Notes: generated by a model from the letters alone, not told the origin. Counted from the first letter of the stretch, positions 9,311-18,723 are shown. The stretch is 64,000 bases of DNA from Avibacterium sp. 21-586 (GCF_026226775.1 NZ_JAKKOD010000002.1:506501-570500), one strand, 5' to 3'. Numbers and translations: made by a program.

Positions 9311-10765
9311 TTATACATCATAAGTAGTTGATGCAGTGTTACCGCCGCGTCCTGTCCAGTTAGTGTGGAAGAAATCACCACGTGCTTTGTCTTTGCGTTC
9401 ATAAGTGTGCGCACCGAAATAATCACGCTGTGCCTGCAACAAGTTAGCTGGTAAGTTAGCTGAAGTGTAGCCATCTAAGAAGGTGATCGCTGACGCCATA
9501 CAAGGCATTGGAATACCTACCTCAATAGATTTTGCGACCACTTTACGCCAGTCACCTAAGGCGTTTTCCAAGATATTTTTGAAGTATGGATCTGAACCTA
9601 AGAAAATCAGATCTGGGTTTGCTTCATAAGCATCTCGGATATTACCTAAGAAACGGCTACGAATGATACAGCCTTCACGCCACAATAAGGCGGTTGCACC
9701 GTAGTTAATATTCCAGCCAAAGTTTTCTGATGCTTCACGGATCAACATAAAGCCTTGTGCGTATGAGATAATTTTTGAGGCAAGTAGCGCCTTGCGTAAC
9801 GCTTCAATCCAAACTTGTTTATCCCCTTCCACTGGTAAAATTGTTTTGTTGAATAATTGAGCGGCACTAACACGCTGATCTTTAAATGAAGACACGCAAC
9901 GAGCAAACACAGATTCAGTGATTAAGGTTAATGGAATACCGAAATCAAGGGCGTTAATCCCCGTCCATTTCCCTGTTCCTTTCTGCCCTGCTGTGTCTAA
10001 GATTTTTTCTACTAATGGTTCGCCATCGGCATCTTTATAACCAAGAATATCGGTGGTAATGTCGATTAAATAGCTATCCAGCTCAGTTTTTTTCCATTCT
10101 GCAAAGATTTTTTGCATTTCCTCATAGCTTAAACCTAAGCCATCTTTTAAGAATTGATAGGCTTCACAGATTAATTGCATATCACCATATTCGATACCAT
10201 TATGTACCATTTTCACGAAATGGCCCGCACCTTCTTGTCCCACCCAATCACAGCAAGGTTCACCTTTATCAGTTTTGGCAGAAATGGCTTGCAGAATTGG
10301 TTTTACATAAGGCCACGCTTCCGCATTACCACCTGGCATAATCGAAGGTCCGTGACGTGCGCCTTCTTCACCGCCAGATACGCCGGCACCCACAAATCGA
10401 ATGCCTTTTTCTGCTAATTCTTTCACGCGGCGGTTAGTGTCTGGATAGTTTGAGTTTCCGCCATCAATAATGATATCGCCTGCTTCTAGATGCGGTAACA
10501 ATGCGTTGATAAACTGATCAACCACTTCACCAGCACGCACCATTAGCATCACCTTGCGAGGTTTTTCTAATTTGTTTGCCAGATCTTCTAAGGAATAAGC
10601 ACCGATAATATTTGTGCCTTTCGCCGCTCCCTCTAAAAACTCATCCACTTTAGAGGTAGTACGGTTATATGCCACCACTTTAAAGCCGTGGTCGTTCATA
10701 TTTAAAATTAAGTTTTGTCCCATTACCGCTAAACCGATAACGCCGATATCGCCTTTTTGACTCAT
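9311..10765 (-). CDS. gnd: 6-phosphogluconate dehydrogenase (decarboxylating)
   Basis: Oxidative pentose phosphate enzyme that converts 6-phosphogluconate to ribulose-5-phosphate with NADP reduction, 484 aa, full length. The Rossmann motif GVIGLAVMGQNLILN is at residues 8-22, the signature GVSGGEEGARHGPSIMPGG near 128-146 and the catalytic KMVHNGIEYGDMQ near 184-196. It shares the neighbourhood with pgl and zwf, the other two enzymes of this branch, but is separated from pgl by the HEPN/MNT pair. It ends in a strong terminator. Confidence 0.97.
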   Translation of the reverse strand: MSQKGDIGVIGLAVMGQNLILNMNDHGFKVVAYNRTTSKVDEFLEGAAKGTNIIGAYSLEDLANKLEKPRKVMLMVRAGEVVDQFINALLPHLEAGDIIIDGGNSNYPDTNRRVKELAEKGIRFVGAGVSGGEEGARHGPSIMPGGNAEAWPYVKPILQAISAKTDKGEPCCDWVGQEGAGHFVKMVHNGIEYGDMQLICEAYQFLKDGLGLSYEEMQKIFAEWKKTELDSYLIDITTDILGYKDADGEPLVEKILDTAGQKGTGKWTGINALDFGIPLTLITESVFARCVSSFKDQRVSAAQLFNKTILPVEGDKQVWIEALRKALLASKIISYAQGFMLIREASENFGWNINYGATALLWREGCIIRSRFLGNIRDAYEANPDLIFLGSDPYFKNILENALGDWRKVVAKSIEVGIPMPCMASAITFLDGYTSANLPANLLQAQRDYFGAHTYERKDKARGDFFHTNWTGRGGNTASTTYDV

Positions 10766-10835
10766 AACTTTACTTTCTCCTGTTTCGTTATAATCTTGTT
10801 GTTTTATCTTTTTTCAACATTCATCTTAGTGAAAT

Positions 10836-11133
10836 CTATCGCTGAATAACCACAGATTTCTGCAAAATAATCTGCTGAAATTTTGTTGATGTGGTTGCCC
10901 AATCCACGATATCCACTTGCCAAGGTAAATCACTTTCTGAAAACGCATTTTCGACTTCACAGAGCGTTTTTTAAAGAAAGAGGCTGCGTTGTCATCACCT
11001 CCCAATCAAGATCTGAAAAGGGGCGAACCGTTCCTTTTACCTTTGAGCCAAATGCACGCACTTCATAACCACTCAAATAAGTGCTGAATATTTTTTCCAC
11101 CATTTCAAGATGTTGGGGTTGAATATCAATCAT
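10836..11133 (-). pseudogene. MNT-type nucleotidyltransferase, frameshifted (HI0073-like, MntA antitoxin family)
   Basis: Read on the minus strand, the ORF starts MIDIQPQHLEMVEKIF and carries the complete minimal nucleotidyltransferase motif GSX10DXD (GSKVKGTVRPFSDLD, residues 29-43). After PLSLK it hits a run of six A residues (T run 10967-10972 on plus) and stops at codon 59 (TGA, 10957-10959). Removing one base restores a frame reading TLCEVENAFSESDLPWQVDI, then DWATTSTKFQQIIL, to a stop at 10836, as in the H. influenzae HI0073 family. The start overlaps the stop of the HEPN partner gene; a second ATG sits at 11134-11136. A true mutation, a sequencing error and a programmed frameshift are all possible. 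Confidence 0.8.
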
Positions 11134-11560
11134 CATTATTACGCTGTTGTAATTGGCTGAGCAAATTTTTGGCAGAAGCTAAAAAACCGCTCATTTGTTC
11201 ATAAACTTGCTGAGCCTTATTTTGATCGTAAGTGTGCAAGGTGATATTTCGCATTTTACGATAGAGTAGCCAATCTTCCACTTGCTCAATTAAGCCTGCT
11301 TTGGCACTCAAACGCAAAATATCGCGAAAATCTGCACTGTCAATTTCATTGGGCGTTTCGGCAATCAGCTTTAACTGGCGTTTCATCATCTTGATACTAA
11401 GTTCATAAACAAATTCAAATTTTTGAATACAACCTGCAATAAGGGGGTCTTGCACAATGTTTTCTTGTGCAGCGAACCATTGTTTATCCGCCAGTTTAGC
11501 TAAGGTCATTTCAAGTGAGTTAAACGCTTTTTCTAATGCTGAGAGATCCAGTTGCTCCAT
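11126..11560 (-). CDS. HEPN-domain protein, nucleotidyltransferase partner (HI0074-like, HepT family)
   Basis: A 144-aa helical HEPN-domain protein matching the HI0074 'nucleotidyltransferase substrate-binding' family. The hallmark RX4HXY motif of HepT toxins is intact as RNITLHTY near residue 105. In characterised HEPN/MNT pairs HEPN acts as an RNase toxin, and the MNT partner neutralises it by adenylylating the motif tyrosine. Here the HEPN gene comes first and its stop overlaps the MNT start. The MNT gene is frameshifted, so the pair is either inactive, non-toxic or wrongly sequenced. It is inserted between pgl and gnd. Confidence 0.85.
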   Translation of the reverse strand: MEQLDLSALEKAFNSLEMTLAKLADKQWFAAQENIVQDPLIAGCIQKFEFVYELSIKMMKRQLKLIAETPNEIDSADFRDILRLSAKAGLIEQVEDWLLYRKMRNITLHTYDQNKAQQVYEQMSGFLASAKNLLSQLQQRNNDD

Positions 11561-11610
11561 TTATTTTCCCAATAAAAATTTCCTAAAAAATCACCGCACT
11601 TTACATAACA

Positions 11611-12309
11611 TTACAACAACTTTGCCGCATCTTTATCCAAATACCATTCCGTTACGCCATTTTTTGCCTTAATTTTCGCCGCGGGGTAAGGCAGGTTTTC
11701 CGCAGGTGTGCTTTGGATTTCTTTTAAAATTTCCGCTTTTGCTGCGCCTGTTACCAAATAGGTAATGCGTTTGGCTTGTTCAAGCAGTTTGGCCGTTTTA
11801 GAAATTCGCACTTGCCCTGTTTCTGGGTGTTTGGCAATAACCGCTAAATTCTCGTCATCAAAATTGGTTTGATATGGGAATAATGAGGCGGTATGCCCGT
11901 CTGCGCCCATTCCTAAAATAATCCAATCAAACTGGCCGTTCGGCACAACTTCAGCCAGTTCATTTTGGAAGCGCGCGAGTTCCTGCTCCACTGGCGCTTC
12001 ACCACGAATGCGGTGAATATTTTCTGCTGGAATATCAATATGATCGAACAATAATTTTTGTACTTCGCCATAATTGCTTTCAGGATCAGAAGGGGCAACC
12101 ATACGATCATCGCCCCACCAAAAATGCAAGTTTTTCCATTGGATAGCTTGGTTGTACGGTGCTGCTGCCAAGGTTTTAAACAAAAGTTTTGGCGTACTGC
12201 CGCCTGAAAGCGAAATATGCACAGGGTGACCTTCAAGGCTGTATTGCTTAAGTTCTTCAGCGATTTTTTCCACCGCACTTTGTGCATTTTCAAAAATAAC
12301 GTTGTTCAT
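11611..12309 (-). CDS. pgl: 6-phosphogluconolactonase
   Basis: Hydrolyses 6-phosphogluconolactone to 6-phosphogluconate, between Zwf and Gnd in the pentose phosphate pathway. It is 232 aa, DevB/SOL type. The signatures HISLSGGSTPKLLFKTLA (about residues 31-48), WWGDDRMVAPSDPESNYG (about 64-81) and LGMGADGHTASLFP (about 133-146) are present. The frame remains open to a TTG four codons upstream, but that TTGGAG contains the ribosome site for the ATG at 12307-12309, so the ATG is used. It lies 47 nt after zwf and is probably cotranscribed with it. Confidence 0.95.
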   Translation of the reverse strand: MNNVIFENAQSAVEKIAEELKQYSLEGHPVHISLSGGSTPKLLFKTLAAAPYNQAIQWKNLHFWWGDDRMVAPSDPESNYGEVQKLLFDHIDIPAENIHRIRGEAPVEQELARFQNELAEVVPNGQFDWIILGMGADGHTASLFPYQTNFDDENLAVIAKHPETGQVRISKTAKLLEQAKRITYLVTGAAKAEILKEIQSTPAENLPYPAAKIKAKNGVTEWYLDKDAAKLL

Positions 12310-12356
12310 TGTGTTCTCCAAAGATCCCCTAGCTCTATAAGAGCGGGGGGATTGAG

Positions 12357-13850
12357 TTAGACTTTTTTCTTCATTAAACCACTTGGTTTACGCCAAACTC
12401 GACCAGTACGAGCAATCAGTTTATCAGCTTCCGTTGGCCCCCAAGTGCCAGCTTCGTAATCGTAAATACGACCACGCGCCGCTTTGTACTCCAAAATCGG
12501 CTGCACAAATTTCCAGCAGGCGTGTACGGCATCAGTACGCGCAAATAGAGTGGCATCACCTTTCATTGCATCGAGCAATAAACGGTCGTAAGCACTTAAT
12601 AAACTTGGCTGAGCCAAATCCGCATAGCGGAAATCCATAGATACTTCTTTGGCTTCAAATCCTGCGCCCGGTTTTTTCAAGCCAAAACGCATTGAAATGC
12701 CTTCATCAGGTTGAATGCGAATAATCAATTTGTTTTCTGGTGCGTTTTGGCTGAATACGGGGTGTGGTGTGGTTTTAAAATGAATAACGACTTCCGTTAC
12801 GCGCGCAGGTAAGCGTTTTCCTGTACGCACATAAAATGGCACGCCCGCCCAACGCCAGTTGTCAATTTCACAGCGCAATGCCATATAGGTTTCTGTGTTG
12901 GAATCTGGAGGCACGCCTTTTTCTTCTAAGTACCCTTTTACCTCTTTACCATTAATTGTACCTCGAGTGTATTGTCCTAATACCAAGTTGTTTTTTAAAT
13001 CTTCTTCGTTAAGTGGATGTAGGCAATACAATACTTTCGCAACTTCATCACGCATTGAATCAGCGTTAATAATGGCAGGTGGCTCCATAGCAATCATGGC
13101 AAGCATTTGCAATAAATGGTTTTGAAACATATCACGCATCGCCCCCGAACCATCATAATAACCTCCACGTTCTTCAACACCAAGTTGTTCTGCCCCTGTA
13201 ATTTCCACATAATCAATAAAATTACGGTTCCATAATGGTTCAAATAACCCGTTTGAAAAACGCAATACCAGCAGATTTTGCACGGTTTCTTTACCGAGAT
13301 AATGGTCGATACGGTAGATTTGATGTTCTTCAAAGAAACGGTGAATTTGAATATCTAAGGTTTTGGCAGTTTTTATGTCATAGCCAAAGGGTTTTTCTAC
13401 GATCAAACGTTTCCAGCCAAATTCTTCAGTATTTAATCCGTGCGCTGCGAGGCATTCGGGAATTACGCCATAAAGGCTTGGCGGCGTAGACATATAATAA
13501 AGTGTATTACCAGCAGTTTGATATTTATCGTGTAGTTCATCTAAACGGGGGACAAGTTTTGCGTAATCTTTCGCATCAGAAGTGTTGAGGGTTTGGTAGT
13601 AAAGATGAGCACAAAAATCATCAAGCATTTGTCCTTCAGCTTTTTCATTTTTAATTAGTGTTTGACGCATTTTTTGACGAAAATCTTCATCATTCATCTC
13701 AGTCCTTGCTACACCAAGCACAGAGAAATGGTCTGTTAAGCGGCCAATCTTGTATAAATTATAAAGTGCAGGAATCAATTTACGGTGGGTCAAATCACCT
13801 GATGCTCCAAAAATCACGATACAATTATTTTCTGCGTTGAGGTTAGTCAT
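12357..13850 (-). CDS. zwf: glucose-6-phosphate 1-dehydrogenase
   Basis: First enzyme of the oxidative pentose phosphate pathway, NADP-dependent, 497 aa. The nucleotide-binding motif [21 protein letters not shown] is near the N-terminus, and the substrate-binding/catalytic [19 protein letters not shown] lies near residue 180. An ATG five codons upstream is also in frame. The ATG at 13848-13850 (MTNLNAENN) has AGGAA at good spacing and is preferred. It is followed by pgl, so the two first steps form one unit on the minus strand. Confidence 0.95.
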   Translation of the reverse strand: MTNLNAENNCIVIFGASGDLTHRKLIPALYNLYKIGRLTDHFSVLGVARTEMNDEDFRQKMRQTLIKNEKAEGQMLDDFCAHLYYQTLNTSDAKDYAKLVPRLDELHDKYQTAGNTLYYMSTPPSLYGVIPECLAAHGLNTEEFGWKRLIVEKPFGYDIKTAKTLDIQIHRFFEEHQIYRIDHYLGKETVQNLLVLRFSNGLFEPLWNRNFIDYVEITGAEQLGVEERGGYYDGSGAMRDMFQNHLLQMLAMIAMEPPAIINADSMRDEVAKVLYCLHPLNEEDLKNNLVLGQYTRGTINGKEVKGYLEEKGVPPDSNTETYMALRCEIDNWRWAGVPFYVRTGKRLPARVTEVVIHFKTTPHPVFSQNAPENKLIIRIQPDEGISMRFGLKKPGAGFEAKEVSMDFRYADLAQPSLLSAYDRLLLDAMKGDATLFARTDAVHACWKFVQPILEYKAARGRIYDYEAGTWGPTEADKLIARTGRVWRKPSGLMKKKV

Positions 13851-13920
13851 ATTGTTCCTATCCATTTTTAAAAGAGTGGTAATAATATGCCCAAATTTGG
13901 CAAATTACCAATAGTTCTCA

Positions 13921-14727
13921 TTAATTAAATTGAAAGATGTTGTGCCAGTTTAACTGTGCGTCTGCCACCATTACAAAATCAGGGTTGACGAAGGTCTCAC
14001 GCTGATTATAAGTAAGTGGCTGGAAATACGGATCAAAAATCTTGCCGCCCATTTCCGCTAAAATAATTTCTGCTGCTGCGGTATCCCATTCACCAGTTTC
14101 CCCTAAGCGAACATAACAATCCGCGGCCCCTTCTGCAACCAAGGCACTTTTAATCCCACTTGAACCAATAATCTGAAATTGATAAGTAAAATTGGGGTTT
14201 AAAATCGACCGCACTCTGTTTTTTGCGGAGTGTGAGCCAACGGTAATGCGAATAGGGCGATTAAGATTAACAGGTTGTTTTTCTAGTGCAGTGGTTTTTT
14301 GCGGCGTTTTTTTGTATGCCCCAGCACCTTGCAGCGCATAATAAGTATTTTGTGATTGCGGAGAGTGAATCACCCCAAGCACAGGGCGATTTTGATGCAC
14401 CAAGGCAATCAAAACAGAAAAATTCCCCGTGCGATTAATAAATTGTTGCGTGCCATCTAAGGGATCAATCAGCCAATATGTCTGCCACTTCTGCCGCTCA
14501 CCAAAGGGAATTTTGCAATTTTCTTCCGACAAAACAGGAATATCAGGGGTTAAGGCGGTGAGTTTTTCAATTAAAAATTGACTGACGAAAAGATCCGCTT
14601 CAGTAACTGGCGTGTTGTCTGCTTTGAGTCGAGGGTGCAAATTTTTACAATAAAAATAATTAAGATGCTCACCTGCTTGTTCGGCAAGAGCTAATACCAA
14701 TTGTAATAAAGAAGAATTGAATAACAA
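13921..14727 (-). CDS. cysQ: 3'(2'),5'-bisphosphate nucleotidase CysQ
   Basis: Inositol-monophosphatase-fold phosphatase that removes the 3'-phosphate from adenosine 3',5'-bisphosphate, recycling a by-product of sulfate assimilation. The metal-site motifs WLIDPLDGTQQFINRTGNFSV and GEWDTAAAEIILAEMGG are intact, as is LSEEN. No ATG is available near the expected N-terminus. The TTG at 14725-14727 gives a 268-aa protein whose start aligns with relatives (then LFNSSLLQLVLALAEQAG). The frame is open further up to another TTG at 14760, so the start is uncertain. It lies 70 nt upstream of zwf. Confidence 0.88.
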   Translation of the reverse strand: MLFNSSLLQLVLALAEQAGEHLNYFYCKNLHPRLKADNTPVTEADLFVSQFLIEKLTALTPDIPVLSEENCKIPFGERQKWQTYWLIDPLDGTQQFINRTGNFSVLIALVHQNRPVLGVIHSPQSQNTYYALQGAGAYKKTPQKTTALEKQPVNLNRPIRITVGSHSAKNRVRSILNPNFTYQFQIIGSSGIKSALVAEGAADCYVRLGETGEWDTAAAEIILAEMGGKIFDPYFQPLTYNQRETFVNPDFVMVADAQLNWHNIFQFN

Positions 14728-14808
14728 AGTGACCGCCCAAGAGATGAAACAATGATACAAAGTATAGCAAAGGGGATAGTAAAGGCAAGGGTGAAAAATC
14801 GAAAAGAA

Positions 14809-14828
14809 AAAGGGGCGATTGCCCCTTT
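14809..14828 (-). terminator. terminator of the OPT transporter gene
   Basis: Stem AAAGGGGC, loop GATT, stem GCCCCTTT, followed in minus orientation by TTCTTTTC. It lies about 40 nt past the transporter stop, after an uptake sequence (14855-14863). Confidence 0.8.
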
Positions 14829-14870
14829 ATTATTTATAAAATAATGATATACCAAAGTGCGGTATAATTT

Positions 14871-16895
14871 TTACCCTTTTTTCACACGCAATACGCGGAA
14901 AACGTAAATCACTACACCAGTAATAAATACTGTTAAGCCTAGCCATTCCGCGGTGCTACCCCAATTTTCTAATGGCAGTGCAAGCGGTGCATCTGAACCG
15001 CCAGAGGTTACGGAAGCGGCGATGATAAAGGCTAGAATTACGCCAATCAGACTTTCTCCAACGATCAAACCTGCTGCGAATAAGGTGCCGTAGCGTTCCG
15101 CTTTTTTCTTCACTTCATCGATATTTTTGCCGTTGCGTTGTGCATAAGCCGTTAAGTGTCGATTGATCAACCAAGCAATAATGGCACCGATGACAATAGG
15201 CATATTCACTACTGGCGGTAAATAAATCCCCATACCCACCGCAAGGGCTGGTAAGGCAAAACGATTTTTGCTCGATTTTCTTAAGAGCATATCAATAATG
15301 ATTAAGCCTAGTCCTAACCCGATGCCCATAAAGATATAACGCCATTCTAAATGGCTAGAGAAAATCCCTGTGGCAATAGTTGTCATCAAAGTAGCTTGTG
15401 GCGCTGAAAGAGCTTGGCTTGGATCCATATCGGCACGTGGCAATGCTCCTGTGAAACCGTACGCGTGATAAAGAATTTCTAGTACTGGAGCGATAACTAA
15501 CGCACCTACAACACAACCTACAATCAATGCTATTTGTTGACGCCAAGGCGTAGCTTGCACAAGTAACCCTGTTTTTAAATCTTGCAAATTATCATTGGAA
15601 ATAGCAGCAGTGGTAACCACAATCGAACCTGAGAAAATGGTGAGTGCGGTTAAAAATTTCATTCCTTCTGCGCTGTCAATTAAACCAGTTGTTTTGCCTA
15701 ACAACATTAACGTTAAGGAAATCAGCACCACAGAAATAATCCCAATGCCTGAGATTGGGCTAGATGATGAACCAACAAGCCCTGCCATATAACCACAGGC
15801 TGCTGCAACGAAAAAGCCGATAAAGACGGCTAAGAAGGTGCACACAATCACAAATAATAAGGCATATTCTGTGGCAATTGGGGCTTGTGCGATGAAGTGG
15901 TGGAGTGCCACCATAATTAATCCAATTGCTGCAATTGTAATATAAATCATTGATTTAGGAGATAAATCAAGCTGCGTGCGATCATTGGTTTGCACAGAAG
16001 GATCTTTTAACGCACGGAAAGATTGGGTCATTCCTTGGATCATTGGTTTCATTAATACCAGTAATGTCCAAATTGCGGCAATGCCGATCGTTCCCACACC
16101 AATAAAGCGCACTTTGCTTTTCCAAATGCTCATCGCATAGCTTATCATATCGCTATCTACCGGCATGGATGAGGTACTGGTGAAATAAGGCACGGCAACA
16201 CCCCAAGTAAGGAAAATCCCTACTAAAATAGCGATGCCTCCCATGATCCCCACTAAATAGCCCGCCCCTAATAAGGCGAGAGAGAACCCCATAGGCACTT
16301 GGAAGACGGCATTTCCCCCTTTAAACCACAGACTTGCACCATCAGCTATAATACGCAACCCATTTGTCGCAAAGCTCACTATTGCAGCAAGAATGCCTCC
16401 AGTGGCAATTTCTTTGATGCCTGTATCATTTTTACCCTCTTGGTGATTTCCTGCTTTAAGAATTTCAGCTGCGGCGACACCCTCGGGGTAAGGTAAATCG
16501 CTTTTAGCGACCATGACTTGCCGCAATGGTATGGTGAAGATCACGCCTAAAATTCCTCCAGCCATACAAATTAAAAGCGTTTGCCAAAATGGAAAATCTT
16601 GCCAATATCCCATCATTAGTAGCCCTGGAATAACAAAAATAACAGCAGATAGTGTGCCAGCTGCAGAAGCTTGGGTTTGAACCATGTTATTTTCTAGAAT
16701 ATTTGAGCCTGAAAACATTTTCAGTACTGCCATTGAAATCACGGCTGCGGGAATAGAAGAGGCAAAAGTCAAGCCGACTTTTAGCCCAAGATAAACATTA
16801 GATGCGGTAAAGATCACCGTAATTAATGCCCCTAAGAACATTCCTCGAAAGGTTAATTCTTTTAAACTGGGAGATGAATAAACAGATGTTTGCAT
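14871..16895 (-). CDS. OPT-family oligopeptide transporter
   Basis: Large inner-membrane protein of the oligopeptide transporter (OPT) family, 674 aa, with roughly 15 hydrophobic segments. Typical stretches are LTFRGMFLGALITVIFTASN and YLGLKVGLTFASSIPAAVIS near the N-terminus, and PYPEGVAAAEILKAG near residue 145. H. influenzae has a homologue next to cysQ/zwf (HI0561 region), as here. A TTG four codons upstream is in frame, but it contains the GAGGAAA ribosome site, so the ATG at 16893-16895 is chosen. The substrate is unknown; family members move peptides or metal chelates. Confidence 0.9.
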   Translation of the reverse strand: MQTSVYSSPSLKELTFRGMFLGALITVIFTASNVYLGLKVGLTFASSIPAAVISMAVLKMFSGSNILENNMVQTQASAAGTLSAVIFVIPGLLMMGYWQDFPFWQTLLICMAGGILGVIFTIPLRQVMVAKSDLPYPEGVAAAEILKAGNHQEGKNDTGIKEIATGGILAAIVSFATNGLRIIADGASLWFKGGNAVFQVPMGFSLALLGAGYLVGIMGGIAILVGIFLTWGVAVPYFTSTSSMPVDSDMISYAMSIWKSKVRFIGVGTIGIAAIWTLLVLMKPMIQGMTQSFRALKDPSVQTNDRTQLDLSPKSMIYITIAAIGLIMVALHHFIAQAPIATEYALLFVIVCTFLAVFIGFFVAAACGYMAGLVGSSSSPISGIGIISVVLISLTLMLLGKTTGLIDSAEGMKFLTALTIFSGSIVVTTAAISNDNLQDLKTGLLVQATPWRQQIALIVGCVVGALVIAPVLEILYHAYGFTGALPRADMDPSQALSAPQATLMTTIATGIFSSHLEWRYIFMGIGLGLGLIIIDMLLRKSSKNRFALPALAVGMGIYLPPVVNMPIVIGAIIAWLINRHLTAYAQRNGKNIDEVKKKAERYGTLFAAGLIVGESLIGVILAFIIAASVTSGGSDAPLALPLENWGSTAEWLGLTVFITGVVIYVFRVLRVKKG

Positions 16896-17036
16896 ATTTT
16901 TCCTCAATTAAAGTATAAAGATAAGTCATTCTATACGAATTTTTTCAATTTGGAGCAAAATTTTGTCTAAATCTTGGGTTATGGCATAAAATAAGGTAAA
17001 AAATGACCGCACTTTAAAATAAGAGGAAAATGTAAA

Positions 17037-17459
17037 ATGGCAAAAAATTCTGTAAAACAGCAGGATAATAAAGAAAAAGATAATGAAGCTCGCCTAGATA
17101 AATGGCTATGGGCTGCACGTTTTTATAAAACACGAACGATTGCCAAAGAGATGATTGACGGTGGTAAGGTACATTATAACAATCAGCGTACCAAGCCGAA
17201 TAAAATGGTGGAAGTGGGAGCTCTGATTAAATTACGTCAAGGTAATGAGGAAAAAGAAGTGCAAGTGCTTGCTCTTTCCACTCAACGCCGTGGCGCACCA
17301 GAGGCGCAGCTGTTATATCAAGAAACGGCACAAAGTGTGGAAAAACGGGAAAAATGGGCGATTGCGCGTAAAAATAATGCCCTTTCTATGCCAAATCCTG
17401 AACGCCGTCCAAATAAAAAAGAGCGGCGAGATTTGCTTAAGTTTAAATATCAGGACTAG
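17037..17459 (+). CDS. hslR: heat shock protein 15, S4-domain ribosome-associated protein
   Basis: Hsp15, 140 aa. The S4 RNA-binding domain begins at RLDKWLWAARFYKTRTIAKE (about residues 20-39) and continues through GGKVHYNNQRTKPNKMVEVG. The C-terminal tail is strongly basic (RRPNKKERRDLLKFKYQD). Hsp15 binds free 50S subunits carrying a stalled nascent chain with peptidyl-tRNA. The redox chaperone hslO follows 194 nt later; hslR-hslO proximity is conserved in gammaproteobacteria. A GGGGCTGTTGATAAC sequence resembling an insertion-sequence end begins at the last base of the stop codon. Confidence 0.93.
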   Translation: MAKNSVKQQDNKEKDNEARLDKWLWAARFYKTRTIAKEMIDGGKVHYNNQRTKPNKMVEVGALIKLRQGNEEKEVQVLALSTQRRGAPEAQLLYQETAQSVEKREKWAIARKNNALSMPNPERRPNKKERRDLLKFKYQD

Positions 17460-17653
17460 GGGCTGTTGATAACTCAAATGTAAAATGAATGATCAATAGA
17501 CCCAAACCTTGTGATCGCTAAAATCATCCCAATATTAAGCCTATTGCCAAGCTGAGTGTAGGCATCGTGAGGAAACATATTCCTCAGGCGAAATTTATTC
17601 TTTTCTTAATTCACTCAGCAAATGGCGTAACCGAAAGATTTACTGAGGACAAA
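17460..17653 (+). other. hslR-hslO spacer with unidentified, possibly foreign sequence
   Basis: This 194-nt spacer is longer than expected for the hslR-hslO pair. It starts with GGGCTGTTGATAACTC, which looks like a transposon end, and contains the hairpin TGAGGAA/TTCCTCA (17568-17587). On the minus strand a 35-codon open stretch reads NMFPHDAYTQLGNRLNIGM and onward, ending near the IS-like end. I do not recognise it. It may be a fragment of an insertion sequence. Confidence 0.35.
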
Positions 17654-18523
17654 ATGACATATCAAGCAGACAACGACAAGCTCTATCGTTATTTATTTAA
17701 AAATCGTGCCGTACGTGGCGAATGGGTACGGTTAAACCAAAGTTTTAAAGATACCTTAAATACCCATCATTATCCAAAAGTGGTGCAAAATTTGCTGGGT
17801 GAAATGATGGTCGCAACCAGTTTATTAACTGCTACGTTAAAATTTAACGGCAGCATTACTGTACAAATTCAAGGAGATGGCCCACTTTCATTAGCCTTAG
17901 TGAATGGTTCTGATGATCAAAAAATGCGCGCGCTAGCCCGTTTGCAAGGGGAAGTGCGTGATGATATGACCCTAAACGAAATGATTGGCAAAGGGGTGTT
18001 AGTGATCACCATCACACCAAATGAAGGCGAGCGTTATCAAGGTGTAATTGGCTTAGACAAGCCGACTATTACTGAATGTTTAGAGGATTATTTCGTGCGT
18101 TCTGAGCAGTTACAAACCCAGTTAATTATTCGTACAGGTGAATTTAATGGTGAGCCTGTGGCGGCAGGTATGTTGCTGCAAGTGATGCCAGATGGCGTGG
18201 GCGAAGAAGGGGATTTTGAACATCTCGCTACGCTTACGGCAACGGTAAAAGATGAAGAAATCTTTGGCCTAAGTGCAGAAGAAATGCTTTACCGTTTATA
18301 TCACGAAGAAACTGTGGAAATTTATCCCGCACAAAATGTGGACTTTTTCTGTGGTTGCACTCAAGAGCGCTCAGGGGGGGCATTGCTCTTATTACCAGAA
18401 AATGAGATTGACGAAATTCTCGCTGAACACAATGGTAGCATAGATATACAATGCGAATGTTGTGGCACACATTACTTCTTTAATAAAGAAGCCATTGAAA
18501 AATTGCGAGATTCCGCACGATAA
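17654..18523 (+). CDS. hslO: Hsp33 redox-regulated chaperone
   Basis: Hsp33, 289 aa, a cytoplasmic holdase activated by oxidation. The C-terminal zinc/redox switch is complete: CGC in FFCGCTQERS and CECCGTHYFF supply the CXC and CXXC cysteines. The N-terminal domain starts YRYLFKNRAVRGEWVRLN. The frame is open 29 codons upstream, but the ATG at 17654-17656 has a GAGGA site and gives the conserved MTYQADNDKLYRYLF start. It ends in an intrinsic terminator just before pckA. Confidence 0.95.
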   Translation: MTYQADNDKLYRYLFKNRAVRGEWVRLNQSFKDTLNTHHYPKVVQNLLGEMMVATSLLTATLKFNGSITVQIQGDGPLSLALVNGSDDQKMRALARLQGEVRDDMTLNEMIGKGVLVITITPNEGERYQGVIGLDKPTITECLEDYFVRSEQLQTQLIIRTGEFNGEPVAAGMLLQVMPDGVGEEGDFEHLATLTATVKDEEIFGLSAEEMLYRLYHEETVEIYPAQNVDFFCGCTQERSGGALLLLPENEIDEILAEHNGSIDIQCECCGTHYFFNKEAIEKLRDSAR

Positions 18524-18531
18524 GTTAACTA

Positions 18532-18557
18532 GCACGAACATTGATTCGTGCTTTTTT
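18532..18557 (+). terminator. hslO terminator
   Basis: Stem GCACGAA (18532-18538), 6-nt loop, stem TTCGTGC (18545-18551) and then six T residues. It lies 9 nt past the hslO stop. Confidence 0.9.
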
Positions 18558-18723
18558 ATTCACGATACTTTTAATTTTCTTTGATTCATATCATAAAACT
18601 TAACTATTTTGAGTAATGGAACGGTTTTTTTCTGATTTTGAGATCTACCTAACATTTTTTTTTTGGTTCGTCACATAAAATATCGACATATTTTTTAATA
18701 TTAACTTTATTGAGGTATATCTT

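Noticed and set aside
10883-11068. 61-codon plus-strand frame
   Set aside because: It is the antisense shadow of the frameshifted MNT nucleotidyltransferase, which is read clearly on the minus strand.
16299-16496. Plus-strand frames inside the OPT transporter, rsmB, deaD and napA
   Set aside because: They are antisense shadows of well-supported minus-strand genes.
18600-18720. Full CRP site in front of pckA
   Set aside because: Only a half-site TCACA is visible; the other half does not match.
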